Shown here: positions 24,191 through 35,625 of the stretch, in pieces | How the letters are laid out: each line of letters begins with the position of its first letter | Position numbering within the stretch: position 1 is the first letter of the stretch | NCBI GenBank assembly: GCA_905183005.1 | Contig: CAJJDO010000022.1 | Span: 673,151 to 737,150 of the forward strand | Direction of reading: 5' to 3' | DNA: 64,000 nt | From: Paramecium pentaurelia | Lineage: Eukaryota; Ciliophora; Oligohymenophorea; Peniculida; Parameciidae | The notes under the pieces: model-generated | Told to the model about the DNA's origin: nothing | What the model saw: only the letters and a program-made list of their open reading frames with translations | Databases searched by the model: none | Translations under genes and position numbers: made by a program

Positions 24191-25297
24191 TACATGAATA
24201 ATTAATTCTATGATTAATTATTATTTCTTTAAGTTTACAAAGTTAAACCCTTATATATGTGAAACAATAATAGAAGTGAATTAGATATAACTTATATGAA
24301 ACTTTCTGAATAATTAACTATGAAGAAGAAAACTAATTAGAGCAAAGATCTGCAAAATTTATTTGTTAAATATGGAGCAATTAAATAATTCTTTAAGAAC
24401 TTTCTTTAAGTTTCTCCCTTATTAATTTTATCTATTTCTAATACTTTTTAATAAAATAAATTATTATTTATGCTATAATCTTTAATTCGCTTTTCTTTTA
24501 GTAAATTTGTTCCCTCAAAAGTCACTTGTTGGAATTGTAAATCAAATGAGTTTATAAACAGATTCATTTGTGGATAGTGCAAATATTTAAAAGAGCCATC
24601 TATCTAATTATAGGATGTTAATTACTTTGAGCTTTTTGATTTGCCAATTAACATTAATGTAGAGACAAGATATTTAGAAGATAAATATAGATCATTGTAA
24701 TTAAAATTTCATCCTGACCGATTTGTGACTATGCCTCCAATCAATATTTCTTATAGTCAAGAATATTCTGCTTTCATTAATGAAGCTTATTCAGTATTGA
24801 AAAATATTCATGAAAGAGCAGAGTATATTGTAAATTTTCTAATTATAATTTAGTTGTCTCTTAAGGGATTTTAAATTAAGGAATGTAGTGTTCTATTAGA
24901 CCTAGAGTTTATGGAAGAAATCTTAGAATTACAATCACAAGTGTAAAGAAGTGAAAATATAAACTAAATTAACCTAAAGAATAATTAAGAGATTGAAAAA
25001 ATGACAAAATAAATTATTTCAGATATCTCAAATGAACAATATGAAAAAGCTTATGAAATCATACTATATTTAAAATACAGACAAAGATTAAGGGATTAGA
25101 TTTTATTACATATCTGAATTTTATGCTCGTTTATAAAATAAATATGAAAGTAATACTCATATTAACTTAATATCCTTATATTTACAAAGAAACCACAGAA
25201 TTAAAGATAATTATTCAATATTACATATGATTTTAATAGAAAATCAGAAAATTCTTAGATATCATTATCTAATTAAGGCTCTAAACTATCTTATATT
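24191..25297. repeat. 1,107-bp direct repeat, copy 2 (starts at N)
   Basis: Exact copy of 23083-24189 at an offset of 1,108. Unique sequence resumes at 25298. Confidence 0.9.
24470..25117 (+). CDS. HSCB: Second HscB copy (probable assembly artefact)
   Basis: Identical to 23362-24009, including the 24-nt intron (here 24830-24853) and the flanks. Because the duplication abuts an N on both sides, it is best read as the same locus present on two overlapping contigs. Confidence 0.5.
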
Positions 25298-25769
25298 TTA
25301 TGAATGATTCTATTTTGACATTAAAATCTAATTGATATTTATATTTCCAAAGTTATTGAATAATAAAAAAAATATAAACAAAATTCAAAATTCTGTTTAA
25401 AAACCATGATAATTAAATATTCAGATTTATATTCATAATTTATAGCTGACATAAATATTTTATCATCCAACTTAATAAATTAGTGTTTATTAAACTCTAT
25501 TCTAAGTTTTAAAAATAAGTTTAATAATATATTAATAAATATCCTTTATAGTAATTTTATTTATATCTGAATTAAAAATTCTTGTAATTGATTAATAGTA
25601 GTATATTCTAAATAAAAATTAAAAGTTATAGATTATCTTTTGGTACTGAAAATAAACAGTTTAATATTTATTAACTTATCATGCATAATAACTGATTAAA
25701 TGTTTTAGGATTTATTGATTGATTATTAATCATTTTGTTTTAACAAGTATATTAATAAAAATAATTTTA
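25298..25769. other. Intergenic, nothing recognised
   Basis: A 472-bp AT-rich stretch between genes. No frame with coding character and no repeat was found. Confidence 0.4.
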
Positions 25770-26450
25770 ATGAAAAAAATATTTCCATCAAACACTTAAA
25801 ATGGAGTTTCAATAGTAGATCCTGATTAGACTACTGTTTAGAGACTCCATTAATCTCAAACATCTAAAGCACATTTCTCTATGGTTCCTAGTGAACCTAG
25901 TTAGTCATCATATGAGATTATTGAGAAGAACAAAATTCAATATTTAGAATATTATGGTTAATATTCAGAATAAAGATTTATGGAAAATATGGCAGGTTAT
26001 TAAATATCATTAAATGATAGGTTTGATGCCAATCTCTGAGAAACTCAAATTGCTTGAAAACTTCTTAAATATGTTTGAAGAAATGATGTCATGTCTAAAT
26101 ACTATTTTGAATAACCTAATTTTAATCAACTTTACTACATAAGACTTTTACTAGATATATAATACTACTCCAGAAAATGTTGCTAATACTTTATATAAGG
26201 ATATAAAGGTATTAATAAATATATTTTAAAGACACTTGAAGGTCTTCATTTAGAACTACAATTTTAATCATCATTAAGATATTTGGAGACTGTACTTGAG
26301 GCTCTAGATTTTAATCCTGACCAATCAAAAAAGTTATATTAATTAGATGTGAAGCTATGGTCATCATAATGTTATGCTCATTTAAATTAACATATCACAT
26401 CCCGTAATATGAAAGCTAGAGATAAAACATGCTGTTGTTGCAAAGTATGA
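25770..26450 (+). CDS. Hypothetical protein with C-terminal Cys cluster
   Basis: Three exons (introns 25996-26020 and 26209-26231; 25 and 23 nt) encode 210 residues. The first ~75 residues are Ser/Gln-rich. The rest is helical (ISEKLKLLENFLNMFEEMM; YLETVLEALDFNPDQSKK). The chain ends KARDKTCCCCKV. Four adjacent Cys four residues from the C-terminus could be lipidated or bind metal. I do not recognise the family. The first intron begins GTT, but the joint frame is exact and both unspliced frames hit TGA. Confidence 0.6.
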
Positions 26451-27177
26451 ATTAATTAGTTATATTCATATCTCTTTATTTAAAGTGAGAGACTTCACTT
26501 TTAATTTGTAACATCATAAACTTAGTTTAATATTATCATTAAGTATTTCAACAAATTTTTATTCCTTCATTCCTCAGTCTTTCATTTTTCTATATATGTA
26601 TTTTAGTGAAATTATAAAGACTTAATACTAAAAAATATCTACATAGTCTAATATCTAAAAATTGGTTTAATTACCCTAATCAAAGGTTTAAGTATGTTAT
26701 GTTAAACAAAAAAAATTAAATACAAAAAATTGATAATTGATCTTTTAGTTCTAAGAAATCCTATATTTATGCATATAATGCCTTTTCAAATAAAAAGAAA
26801 TAGCTATTACTTACTAAATAATATATTTATCTAGTTGATTAATTATTATGAAGCTCAATTCGACTTTCACATTTGATCTCTTAATTATTAAATTATGGTT
26901 TTTTTCCTATAAAGCCTAGTAAAGCTCTTAATGTATTGATTTAAATTGTAGAAATACAATTTAAATTTAATATGAAAAAATGATAATCTGATCAAAGATA
27001 AATTTAAGTAAAAATATTTAAAAATTTATTTGTAAATCTTATTAAAGATAAATTACGTTTCTTCTTATGAGTATTTTCTAAATATAAAATTTTTATTACA
27101 TTATTTTCAGTTTATTCTCTTTCTTTATTTTTTAAGCCAAACAAATATTAAGAAGTTCTAACATTATTTAATTAAAA
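26451..27177. other. Intergenic, nothing recognised
   Basis: 727 bp of AT-rich sequence with scattered short frames on both strands. None continues for more than ~60 codons or shows a known motif. Confidence 0.4.
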
Positions 27178-27636
27178 ATGGACGATTTGCTCAAAGAAAT
27201 GGATGATACAAATTCAGATACCTCTATTGTTGATTTCAATTTTGCATCTGATGATGAAGAAATTATTAATCAATATATATAGCCTATTTAAGTAATTTAA
27301 GATTAAGTAGAAATTGCTACAAAAGAAAATTAGGTGACTAATGAATAAAACTCATCTACTAAAGGCGAATAAGATATCTAAATACAAAATAATTTTGAGA
27401 AATATACTTAAGATAACATTTCTTCTTTACCAATTTACCATTATAGATAAAAGCCAAAACTAATAAAACGCAAATAACCTCGAGAATGCAATTTAAGATA
27501 AGGATATCAAATAATTAAAATCTTCGGACATTGTGCTCATACTTCATACTAAAATTTACAATAAAAAAAAGAATAAGCTATCATAAAGATTACAAATTAT
27601 GTAATTTCTGGTGTAGATAAGATAAGAAGATTATGA
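27178..27636 (+). CDS. Hypothetical acidic protein
   Basis: Intronless frame of 152 residues. The first third is acidic (MDDLLKEMDDTNSDTSIVDF, ASDDEEII), the middle Gln/Asn-rich, and the end basic (RQKPKLIKRKQPRECNLRQG). Gln is coded mostly by TAA/TAG, as in bona fide genes here. The acidic start followed by a basic segment would suit a nucleic-acid or chromatin-associated protein, but no domain supports this. Confidence 0.55.
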
Positions 27637-28170
27637 TTTTGTGTATATACTAAATAAATTCATAATTAATTAGATACCATATAAATTTAATGAATTATTC
27701 TTAATTGTTTATGGAACAATTTAAAATCATTTTTAAATTGTTTCTGCTCTTTATCTTTTATAAGAATATGGAATAATATTAGATTTTTTTATTTCCTTTT
27801 ATAAATTACCCTGCCTAAATACTTTGTTCTAAAGTGAGAATTAATATTAATTTAGTAATAAATCTAAAAACTAGTTTCTGATTAAAGGTTAATAGTTCTA
27901 AATTATTTAATTTATGTAAACAATCTATTTTTTTATGTCTATTATTAATTGAAATTTTAATTAAATTAGATTCATTATAACAAAGAATTATGCCTAAATA
28001 GACACAATAGAATATTTTTTAGATAAAATATTGAAATTAAAAAAACTAAGATTCCATAATAATTATTTATTTCAATAAAATTTATTATTATTTGAAGAAA
28101 CAATCTAACAATATAATGATAAATTAATTTAACTGTATCTATAATTGTTATTTTAATTTTTAACAACTTA
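27637..28170. other. Intergenic, nothing recognised
   Basis: A 534-bp AT-rich gap between convergent genes. A hydrophobic minus-strand frame in it (28181 to ~27975) has the composition of random AT-rich DNA and no Gln TAA/TAG codons. Confidence 0.4.
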
Positions 28171-31100
28171 TCAGAATTCAAAAGCCTTTGTTAAATAGGC
28201 TTGGACTTCTTTTTCATGAAGTTAATGGAATCCAGTAGCTGGTGATCCACTTGGCTTTCTGCCGACATATTAAACTTATTATTATAATAAGCCTGAGGTT
28301 TTTGAGATAACACTTTAAATTCTTGGCCTAACAAAAGACCAAGGTCCATAATTTTGATGTTCTTCTTAAACCCAAACGAAATGAGCTTTCTTATATTTTT
28401 AGATAACAGCTTATAAGAATTCGTATGGGAAAGGTGCTAATTATTCAATTCTCACAATAGCAGTATTCTTAATAAGAACAAAATTTTACTTTAACTTTTA
28501 GATCCTCTCTTTTTTTAAGAATATCATAATAAACTTGTCCTGAACATAAAATAACTCTTTAGATCTCATTAGGCGAATCAATTTATTCAGGGAAAGGATC
28601 ATCATAAATTTATGAGAATCTGGCTTATTCAGAGAATTCATTTAATTTAGATTTGGCAGCTTAGAGTCTTAAAAGTCTTTTGGAAGTCATGGCAATAAGA
28701 GGTTTTCTGAAATCTCTTCTTAACTATCTTCTTAAAGAGTGGAAATAATTAGCAGGTGTAGTACATTAAACAATTTACATATTTGAATTTCTCATTTGTC
28801 TCTTAAGTCGAACTTGATACATAATTATAATTAATTACCTCCTAGATTTCTTTCAAAAACAGCAGGATCATCATCACTTAATTATAAAAATCTTTCAACT
28901 CTTCCTGAACTATGTTCTGGACCTTATCCATCCATACCATTTGGTAATAACATAACTAATCCACTATCAACATCCCATTTAGATTCAGCACTTGCAATAT
29001 AATTATCGATAATAATTTATGCCCCATTAGCAAAATCACCAAACTGACCTTCCCAAAGTACTAATGTATTTGGATTAGTAATTGAATATCCATATTCAAA
29101 TCCCAATACTCCATATTCTGATAAATGAGAATTATAAATGCTTAATCTATCTTCTTACCCTTTTGGTATGACTTTATGTAAAGGAACATATGAAGGACCA
29201 TTTGGATTTTTTTAATCATGAATAACAGCATGTCTATGAGAAAATGTAGCTCTTTAAACATCCTCACCAGATAATCTGACATTAAATCCTTCATGAAGTA
29301 ATGTTCCAAATGCTAGAGCTTCAGCAGTTGCAAAATCAACACCTTGATCTTTCTATATCCAATTTAGTCTTTCTTCATAAAATTTACGAATTTATGGATG
29401 AGCATTAAAATCAGAAGGAATTGTATTTATTTTCTCTCCAATTTATTTCAAAATAGTAACTGGAACTCCAGTATCTTTTATTCTCCCCCAAAGTGTTGGC
29501 ACTTTAATCATTTCCCAAGGTACTGGCTACCAATCTTTCAAATTATAGTCCATTTTCCTTGATTTTTGATATGCTACTTCTAGATTATCCTCATGTGTTT
29601 TCATCAATTAATCTACATCTGTTTTTGTTACAATTCCTTAAGCAATCAATTTATCAGCAAATTTGATAAAAACAGGTGGAGTTTTCTCAATCTTATCATA
29701 CATTATAGGTTAAGTAAATTTAGGTTAATCTTATTCATTATGTCCATATCTTCTATATCCAACCAAATCAATAAAGATATCTCTTTTGAATTTAGTTCTA
29801 TAAAGTGTTGCAACTTAAAATACTTTATCTACTAATTCAGGTTCATCAGCATTGACATGAATAACAGGTGCTTAAATAGCATAAGCAATATCTGTGCAAT
29901 ATAAACCTGATCTACTATCTTTAGGTACTGTAGTAAATCCAATTTAATTATTTGAAACTATATGAATTATACCACCTGATTTATATCCTTCTAAATCTGC
30001 CATTTGTAATGACTCATATACAATGCCTTAACCAGCAACTGCAGCATCTCCATGAATTAATACTCCAAATGCCTTGTCTCCATTTTTATCTTTATGATAA
30101 TCTTATATAGCTCTAACTTTTCCATAAACACAAGGATCTACAGTTTCTAAATGTGAAGGATTTGGTAGCATTTCTAATCTTAGTTTTTTTTCACCAAATT
30201 TAACATTGTGTACACTTCCCAAATGGTATTTTACATCTCCAGAATTACCCCAAATGTCTTCATTATATATTCCTTTTAAATCTTAAAATTCAACCATAAT
30301 TTCTTCTGCTGATTTTTAAAAAACATTATACAAAGTATTCAATCTTCCTCTATGAGCCATTCCAAATACTATATATTCTACTCCTGCTTAAGCAGCACTA
30401 TCAACCATAGCTTATAATCCTGAAATCATTGAATCACATCCTTCAATACCAAATCTCTTTGAAGTATTAAATTTCTTTTGTAAAAATGTACTAAATGCAT
30501 GTTCTTATCCAAGTCTAATTAATATCATATACAATGCTATACCTTTCAAAAGTTTTCAATTTTTACTCCTTTGAAGGTAGAAATTCTTCAAACTTCTCAA
30601 TCTATTCTCTAATCCAATTCCTTTCCTCTGTTGATTATATATGCATATATTCATAAGATATTTTACCACAATATGCCTTCTCTAAATAATTTATTAAATC
30701 TCTTAATTTCATTACTACATAAATAATCAAATCATTACGTTATTTTTCTTTGGATACACCTGAACTTACTTCATCATGAATATAAAATTCTCTATCTAAA
30801 TCTTCTTCTGTAAAATATTCACGATAATCCAATTTTGTATATCCCTTAACTTTTCCTATTTATTATATGTGTTCTAAATCTAGAGGATCAACCATTGATT
30901 TTTCATGACCTCTATGTCTATATTTGTTGATTAATAATCTCACTCTAAAATGATCTGATAACAATTTTCTAACACTTGATACTTGCTTAGAAATTAAATG
31001 CATCTATACATCTGCTTAAAATGAAATTGTCTAACCCTTCTAAGGCTCTGGTGTAAAATCAAATTTGTTAGATTCACATACTTATCTAAAATATGCATCC

Positions 31101-31252
31101 CAAGTTGCTGGAACAGAATTTGGGTCTTGAGACCATCTATCTAATAAATTGTCCAAAAATTCTGCATTAGAACCACCAAGAAATGAATTACCAAATTTTT
31201 GTAATTCTGAAAAATTATAACGATTCAGATTCCTTCCAATAAACCTTAACAT
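28171..31252 (-). CDS. OGDH: 2-oxoglutarate dehydrogenase E1
   Basis: Thiamine-diphosphate enzyme of the TCA cycle that decarboxylates 2-oxoglutarate in mitochondria. Four exons (introns 30515-30542, 28813-28838, 28468-28489; 28, 26, 22 nt) encode 1,001 residues, the normal length. Landmarks in order: FLDNLLDRWSQDPNSVPATW, RLLINKYRHRGHEKS, VFGMAHRGRLNTLYNVF, the ThDP-binding GDAAVAGQGIVYES with IVSNNQIGFTT, RRYGHNEQDQPKFTQP, LWEGQFGDFANGAQIIIDN, LLPNGMDGQGPEHSSGRVER and the terminal WVQEEHQNYGPW. MLRFIGRNLNRYNF is a plausible mitochondrial presequence. All introns are required because unspliced frames meet TGA or lose conserved sequence. Confidence 0.97.
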
Positions 31253-31344
31253 ATTATAATATATAATAATTTATGCTTTTCCTTAAACCTAAAATTGATT
31301 AAATTAGATATAAAATTTATGATTTTAATTTTAACAAAAAAAAT
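31253..31344. other. Spacer between OGDH and tRNA, includes tRNA 3' flank
   Basis: Ninety bases upstream of OGDH, ending in the oligo-T terminator of the tRNA gene. Confidence 0.4.
31336..31343 (-). terminator. RNA polymerase III oligo-T terminator
   Basis: Eight consecutive T on the minus strand, starting two bases past the tRNA 3' end. Such runs stop RNA polymerase III. Confidence 0.8.
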
Positions 31345-31425
31345 CGACAACGGCCAGATTCGAACTGACGCGGGGAACCCCAACAGATTTCTAGTCTGCC
31401 GCCTTAACCACTCGGCCACGTTGTC
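31345..31425 (-). tRNA. tRNA-Ser (anticodon AGA)
   Basis: The minus strand folds as a class II tRNA. The acceptor stem GACAACG pairs with CGTTGTC, with discriminator G. The D-arm region contains GGCCGAGTGGTTAAGGC. The anticodon stem GCAGA/TCTGT encloses loop CTAGAAA (anticodon AGA, reads UCU/UCC). A long variable arm (TGGGG...CCCCG) is typical of serine, and the T-arm carries GTTCGAATC. The A and B boxes are intact and no intron is present. Confidence 0.97.
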
Positions 31426-32596
31426 TATAACTAATACCTAAGTCAATCTCTTGCATAAATATGCTCATAGATTATATGCCAACTGACAATAAAACTTAAT
31501 AATTTGCCAGCTACACTTAAATAATAGAATTATCATAGGCAACGTATAAAGCAACTGAAATTACTATGGTATCATCAATAAATATCAAGAGTACCTTTTA
31601 AATTTCAAATACAAATATAAATAATACTAATCATATCTATCAACTATATGAAATGATAACTGTAATATAAATATAATATTGATAATTATATATGTTAAAT
31701 TGAATACTTTGTAATATATCATAATTGTAACATTTGAAAAATATTAATAAATTAACTCAACTAGAATTGTTTAATAATATAGAATAATTGTTATTTATTT
31801 ATACAATTTATTATATGCAAATTTTATATAATATTTTATTAATTATTTATATTTTCTGCATTATAATTTTTATACTATTTTATACATTTTTTAGAGTTAA
31901 ATTTATAATTAATCATACTTTAAGTTCTTAAGTGTCAATTAAATAGTCTCATGTTTGTTTATTTTAAACTTTTATTTTATAAACTATTGTGAACTAAAAT
32001 TTCAAGAAAGAATTATCTCAATTTATCAAATAATTAATTTAATTTTAATAACCATAGAATCAATAGAATATATATTAAATCATAAGAATTATTTATAAGT
32101 AAGTCACAGAAAATGGTAGATCCTTGACTAATTAATTAAATACTAATTTTCGAGTTTATACATCCTTAAACAAATTATGACATTCATATTTATAAACTTA
32201 CAATCATAATTAGATTTACAAATAATATAGTATAATAAATGGTCTAAAAATAATCATCCATTAGACAATAATTCTTTTTTTACAAATTTAATAAATCAAA
32301 AATAATTATTATTAAAATATTATATCTTAAATCAGATATATAAAACATTTTGAATTATTCAAATAAAATAATACCATTTGATAACACTCATTCAATTAAG
32401 TATATAATTTGTAATTAGTTTCTTGGACAGTATGACTTTTGATACTTATTATTTGTATATTGTTTAATTAACAAATATTTTGCATTAAAAAATAATCACT
32501 ACTATCCAATGATATTATTAATAAAGTTTTTTGAGTGTCTTGATATATAAATTAATGTATTAATGTTTAATGTATTATTTCTTATAATGTCACGAA
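31426..32596. other. Long gene-free AT-rich stretch
   Basis: About 1.17 kb without a credible frame on either strand, unusually long for this window. The right end (from ~32260) is a diverged relative of the 3' flank of the second uS10 copy (from ~33350), with alignable blocks such as ATAATTATTATTAAA. Confidence 0.5.
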
Positions 32597-33027
32597 TCAT
32601 TATTCTACGTTTAATTCAACATTAATTCCTGGGCCAATCTTGAAGTTGGTTATATCTTTGAAAGTTGGCAATGTGCATTAGAAATCAATTACTCTTTTAT
32701 GAATCTAATCCTTATATAATTGTATTACTCTCATTTCAAATCTATCCCAAGTCTTTGAACCTTCACCACATGGACTCTTTCTGACAGTCATTTTGAGGTG
32801 TTTTGTTGGCATTCTAACTGGTCCTTTGAATACAACTTGTTATCCTTAATCTCTCTTAATGTTGAAATTTATTTATTACTTAAATTCCTCTAGCCTTTTC
32901 AATGACTTAAGTAGTGAAATTTTCTAAATCTTAAGGGTTTCTGGATGTAACAATCATTCTAATTTTTTTCACTTGTTATTCATCTTCTACTTTCTTTTCT
33001 TTCAAGTCAGCCATAATATTTTTTTTT
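32541..33027. repeat. uS10 repeat unit A, identical 487-bp core
   Basis: Identical by eye to 33607-34093, covering the gene, both introns and ~56 bp of 3' flank. It ends in a T-run holding the N at 33029. Confidence 0.85.
32597..33014 (-). CDS. RPS20: Ribosomal protein uS10 (eukaryotic S20), copy A
   Basis: Small-subunit cytosolic ribosomal protein. Three exons (introns 32855-32879 and 32705-32728; 25 and 24 nt) encode 122 residues, the usual length. Conserved blocks: MIVTSRNPQDLENFTTQVIE, FKGPVRMPTKHLKMTVRKSP, CGEGSKTWDRFEMR-IHKRVI and FKIGPGINVELNVEQ. The second intron is 24 nt and lacks an in-frame TGA. It is inferred because EMR-IHKR is continuous in all uS10 proteins. The 5' flank differs from copy B. 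Confidence 0.95.
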
Positions 33028-33028
33028 T

Positions 33029-33029
33029 N
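33029..33029. other. Ambiguous base in T-run
   Basis: A single N in a run of T just upstream of the uS10 copy A start codon. Unlike the other two Ns, the sequence to its right does not repeat the left contig end directly, so it may be a homopolymer ambiguity or a misjoin. Confidence 0.6.
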
Positions 33030-33606
33030 TTTTCAATTTTAATTCGAAATTTTCACAACCCATTATAAAATAATTCTCCTATGATGGTCATCATCCAAAA
33101 ATATTTAAATTTCTGATGTAATTGGCAATATTTCTATTTCGAATTTAAAATAAGGATAAATTAGATGGTTGAAAAAGCAAGAATTTATTAATTATAGACT
33201 ATGTATAAGTTATTATCTTAGAGACCCTTTGATGATATTTGGGAAATTATGATTCACATTTTTAGCAGTCGTTTATTAATAAAAACAAGATTTATCAACA
33301 CTAAGTTAATAGAATGATTGAAAATAATAATTCATTATTGATTTTTTAGAATTATTCTTTTTACAAATTTAATTTATCAATAATAATTATTATTAAACAA
33401 ATATATATCTTGAAAACATATACATAAAAGAATTTGAAATTTTAAACCAGATGATTAACATTAGAAATCACTAATAGATAATAGTTATCCTTTACACTTA
33501 ATTACTTATCAGATTGTTTTTATTATTAAATAATTTATTTATATTCTTTAATTGATCAAATTTTGCATAAAAATATAATCACTGCATTAAAGTTCTTTGA
33601 ATTTCA
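33030..33606. other. Intergenic between uS10 copies
   Basis: 577 bp with no credible gene. Its part next to copy B (from ~33350) resembles, with many differences, the region beyond the 3' end of copy A. Confidence 0.5.
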
Positions 33607-34093
33607 TGATATATAAATTAATGTATTAATGTTTAATGTATTATTTCTTATAATGTCACGAATCATTATTCTACGTTTAATTCAACATTAATTCCTGGGC
33701 CAATCTTGAAGTTGGTTATATCTTTGAAAGTTGGCAATGTGCATTAGAAATCAATTACTCTTTTATGAATCTAATCCTTATATAATTGTATTACTCTCAT
33801 TTCAAATCTATCCCAAGTCTTTGAACCTTCACCACATGGACTCTTTCTGACAGTCATTTTGAGGTGTTTTGTTGGCATTCTAACTGGTCCTTTGAATACA
33901 ACTTGTTATCCTTAATCTCTCTTAATGTTGAAATTTATTTATTACTTAAATTCCTCTAGCCTTTTCAATGACTTAAGTAGTGAAATTTTCTAAATCTTAA
34001 GGGTTTCTGGATGTAACAATCATTCTAATTTTTTTCACTTGTTATTCATCTTCTACTTTCTTTTCTTTCAAGTCAGCCATAATATTTTTTTTT
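33607..34093. repeat. uS10 repeat unit B, identical 487-bp core
   Basis: Matches 32541-33027 at an offset of 1,066. Identity ends at the upstream T-run. Confidence 0.85.
33663..34080 (-). CDS. RPS20: Ribosomal protein uS10 (eukaryotic S20), copy B
   Basis: Same 122-residue product as copy A, with introns 33921-33945 and 33771-33794 that are also identical. The upstream sequence (34094 onward) is unrelated to that of copy A, so the promoters differ. If the assembly is right, the two copies are tandem and only ~650 bp apart. Confidence 0.9.
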
Positions 34094-34993
34094 AAAATAT
34101 ATTTTTAATAAAAGATTTAAAATGTATTTCTTCTATGTGAGGCTTTTTATTTATAATTATAATTCATAAATTCTTGGAATTTTTATTTTGTAATACCCAA
34201 ATACACTTCCTATTTGTTATAAAAGCTTAATCAAAAATACAAATATATATAATAACTCAAAATAAGTGGCAATATAATTTAAGTTTTTGTTTTATAAAGT
34301 CATTTCTAAACACATAAATTACCCCTAAAAACATTGAATAATAATCAAATGAATTCTTATCTCAATATAGATTTTTTAATTTTTTTAAGTTTTATCTCCA
34401 ATTTCATAATAAAAAATATTATAATATTTGACAAATTTAAAAAGACATCATTCAATTCACATTTTGCAATAACATTAAAAAAATTCAAGAAGATAAGATC
34501 AAATATTAATTGTTTTTTTATTAAAAAAATTGAAGTTATTCTATTTTTATTTATTTATAATTCTAACACATATCAATTGCTATCTCATATTAAATAAAAT
34601 TATTTAGAAATTTTATTTATCTAGTTATTAAACCAAATATTATATAAAATATATCTTATTCTATTTTCATATATTAATAGATTCTAAAAATGAAATAAAG
34701 TGTTTGTAATTCGTATTGATTATTAAATAACAAAATTAATTCTATTCAAAATTAACTTAGATAATTAAATCTAAAAATTCAATTAATGTGATTTAAAAAT
34801 AGAACTTCCTTTTGATAATTAATTGATAATATCCATCTCCCATTTATATTTATTCAAAAATAGTATCTTAATAACAAATACTAATATTAAATTTATCTCT
34901 TTTAGATGATTCCTCTTAGTTTTATATTCAAATACCTTATACAATGTTTTAATTCTATATATATGAGTAACTGAAATAAGTAATAGATTAATC
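34094..34993. other. Gene-free AT-rich stretch
   Basis: About 0.9 kb. An 87-codon frame at 34334-34597 consists of Phe/Ile/Asn/Lys codons expected from AT-rich DNA and lacks Gln TAA/TAG, so I do not call it a gene. Confidence 0.4.
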
Positions 34994-35227
34994 ATGGAAA
35001 TGAAGTATATTGCAGGATGTCATATTAAATACAGTGAAGATGTAAAATCAAATATCAAAATAAAAAGTTTTTTCTTGATTTAAGAAATAAGTGATTTAGA
35101 GTTAATTTACAATTCTCAAACATCATCAAACTAAAATTAGATTAAACAAGAATAATAAAAGACTGAATGTTTATAGTAAAGTTTCTTAAACTAAATTAAG
35201 TTTAATAATTTTTAAATTTGGTAATGA
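34994..35227 (+). CDS. Possible small hypothetical protein
   Basis: Frame of 77 residues, MEMKYIAGCHIKYSEDVKS at the start and Gln-rich in the second half (mostly TAA/TAG codons), ending at TGA 35225-35227. The Gln codon use is gene-like, but there is no family resemblance and it stands in a poor-coding region. It could be a remnant. Confidence 0.25.
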
Positions 35228-35625
35228 TTATAGAAATTACATTATTTAAGAAAACTAGACATAAATTAAATTCATTTCATCATAATTCCCTTTTTAATAT
35301 ATAAGATAGAACTGGACTAATATTTTTGTTTTTTTCACATTAAATTTACAATATCTTAAGAGATAAAGTATACATAAATTAAAATTTTAATTTAAATTTA
35401 TTTCACAATCAACCAATAATATATTTATATTAATAGCTAATAATTTTTCTAAAGAGAATGCTTTAGATATAATAAAATATCCAAATAATTTATATTTCTA
35501 ATAAAAATAATCAGATATTTTCTAAATGTTAATAATTGATATCTTGGATATGTTTTTCTATTAAATAAAGAATTGTAAATTATTATAGACTCTCAATTAA
35601 TTGATTTTATAACAATTAATATATT
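35228..35625. other. Intergenic, nothing recognised
   Basis: 398 bp upstream of the PH-pseudokinase gene. An extra 5' exon of that gene could lie here, but I could not define one. Confidence 0.35.

Noticed and set aside
27975..28181. Hydrophobic 68-codon minus frame
   Set aside because: Composition of AT-rich intergenic DNA, and it is not bounded by TGA in the ciliate code in a meaningful way.
34334..34597. 87-codon plus-strand frame
   Set aside because: Phe/Ile/Asn/Lys-rich as expected from random AT-rich DNA, no Gln TAA/TAG codons, no motif.
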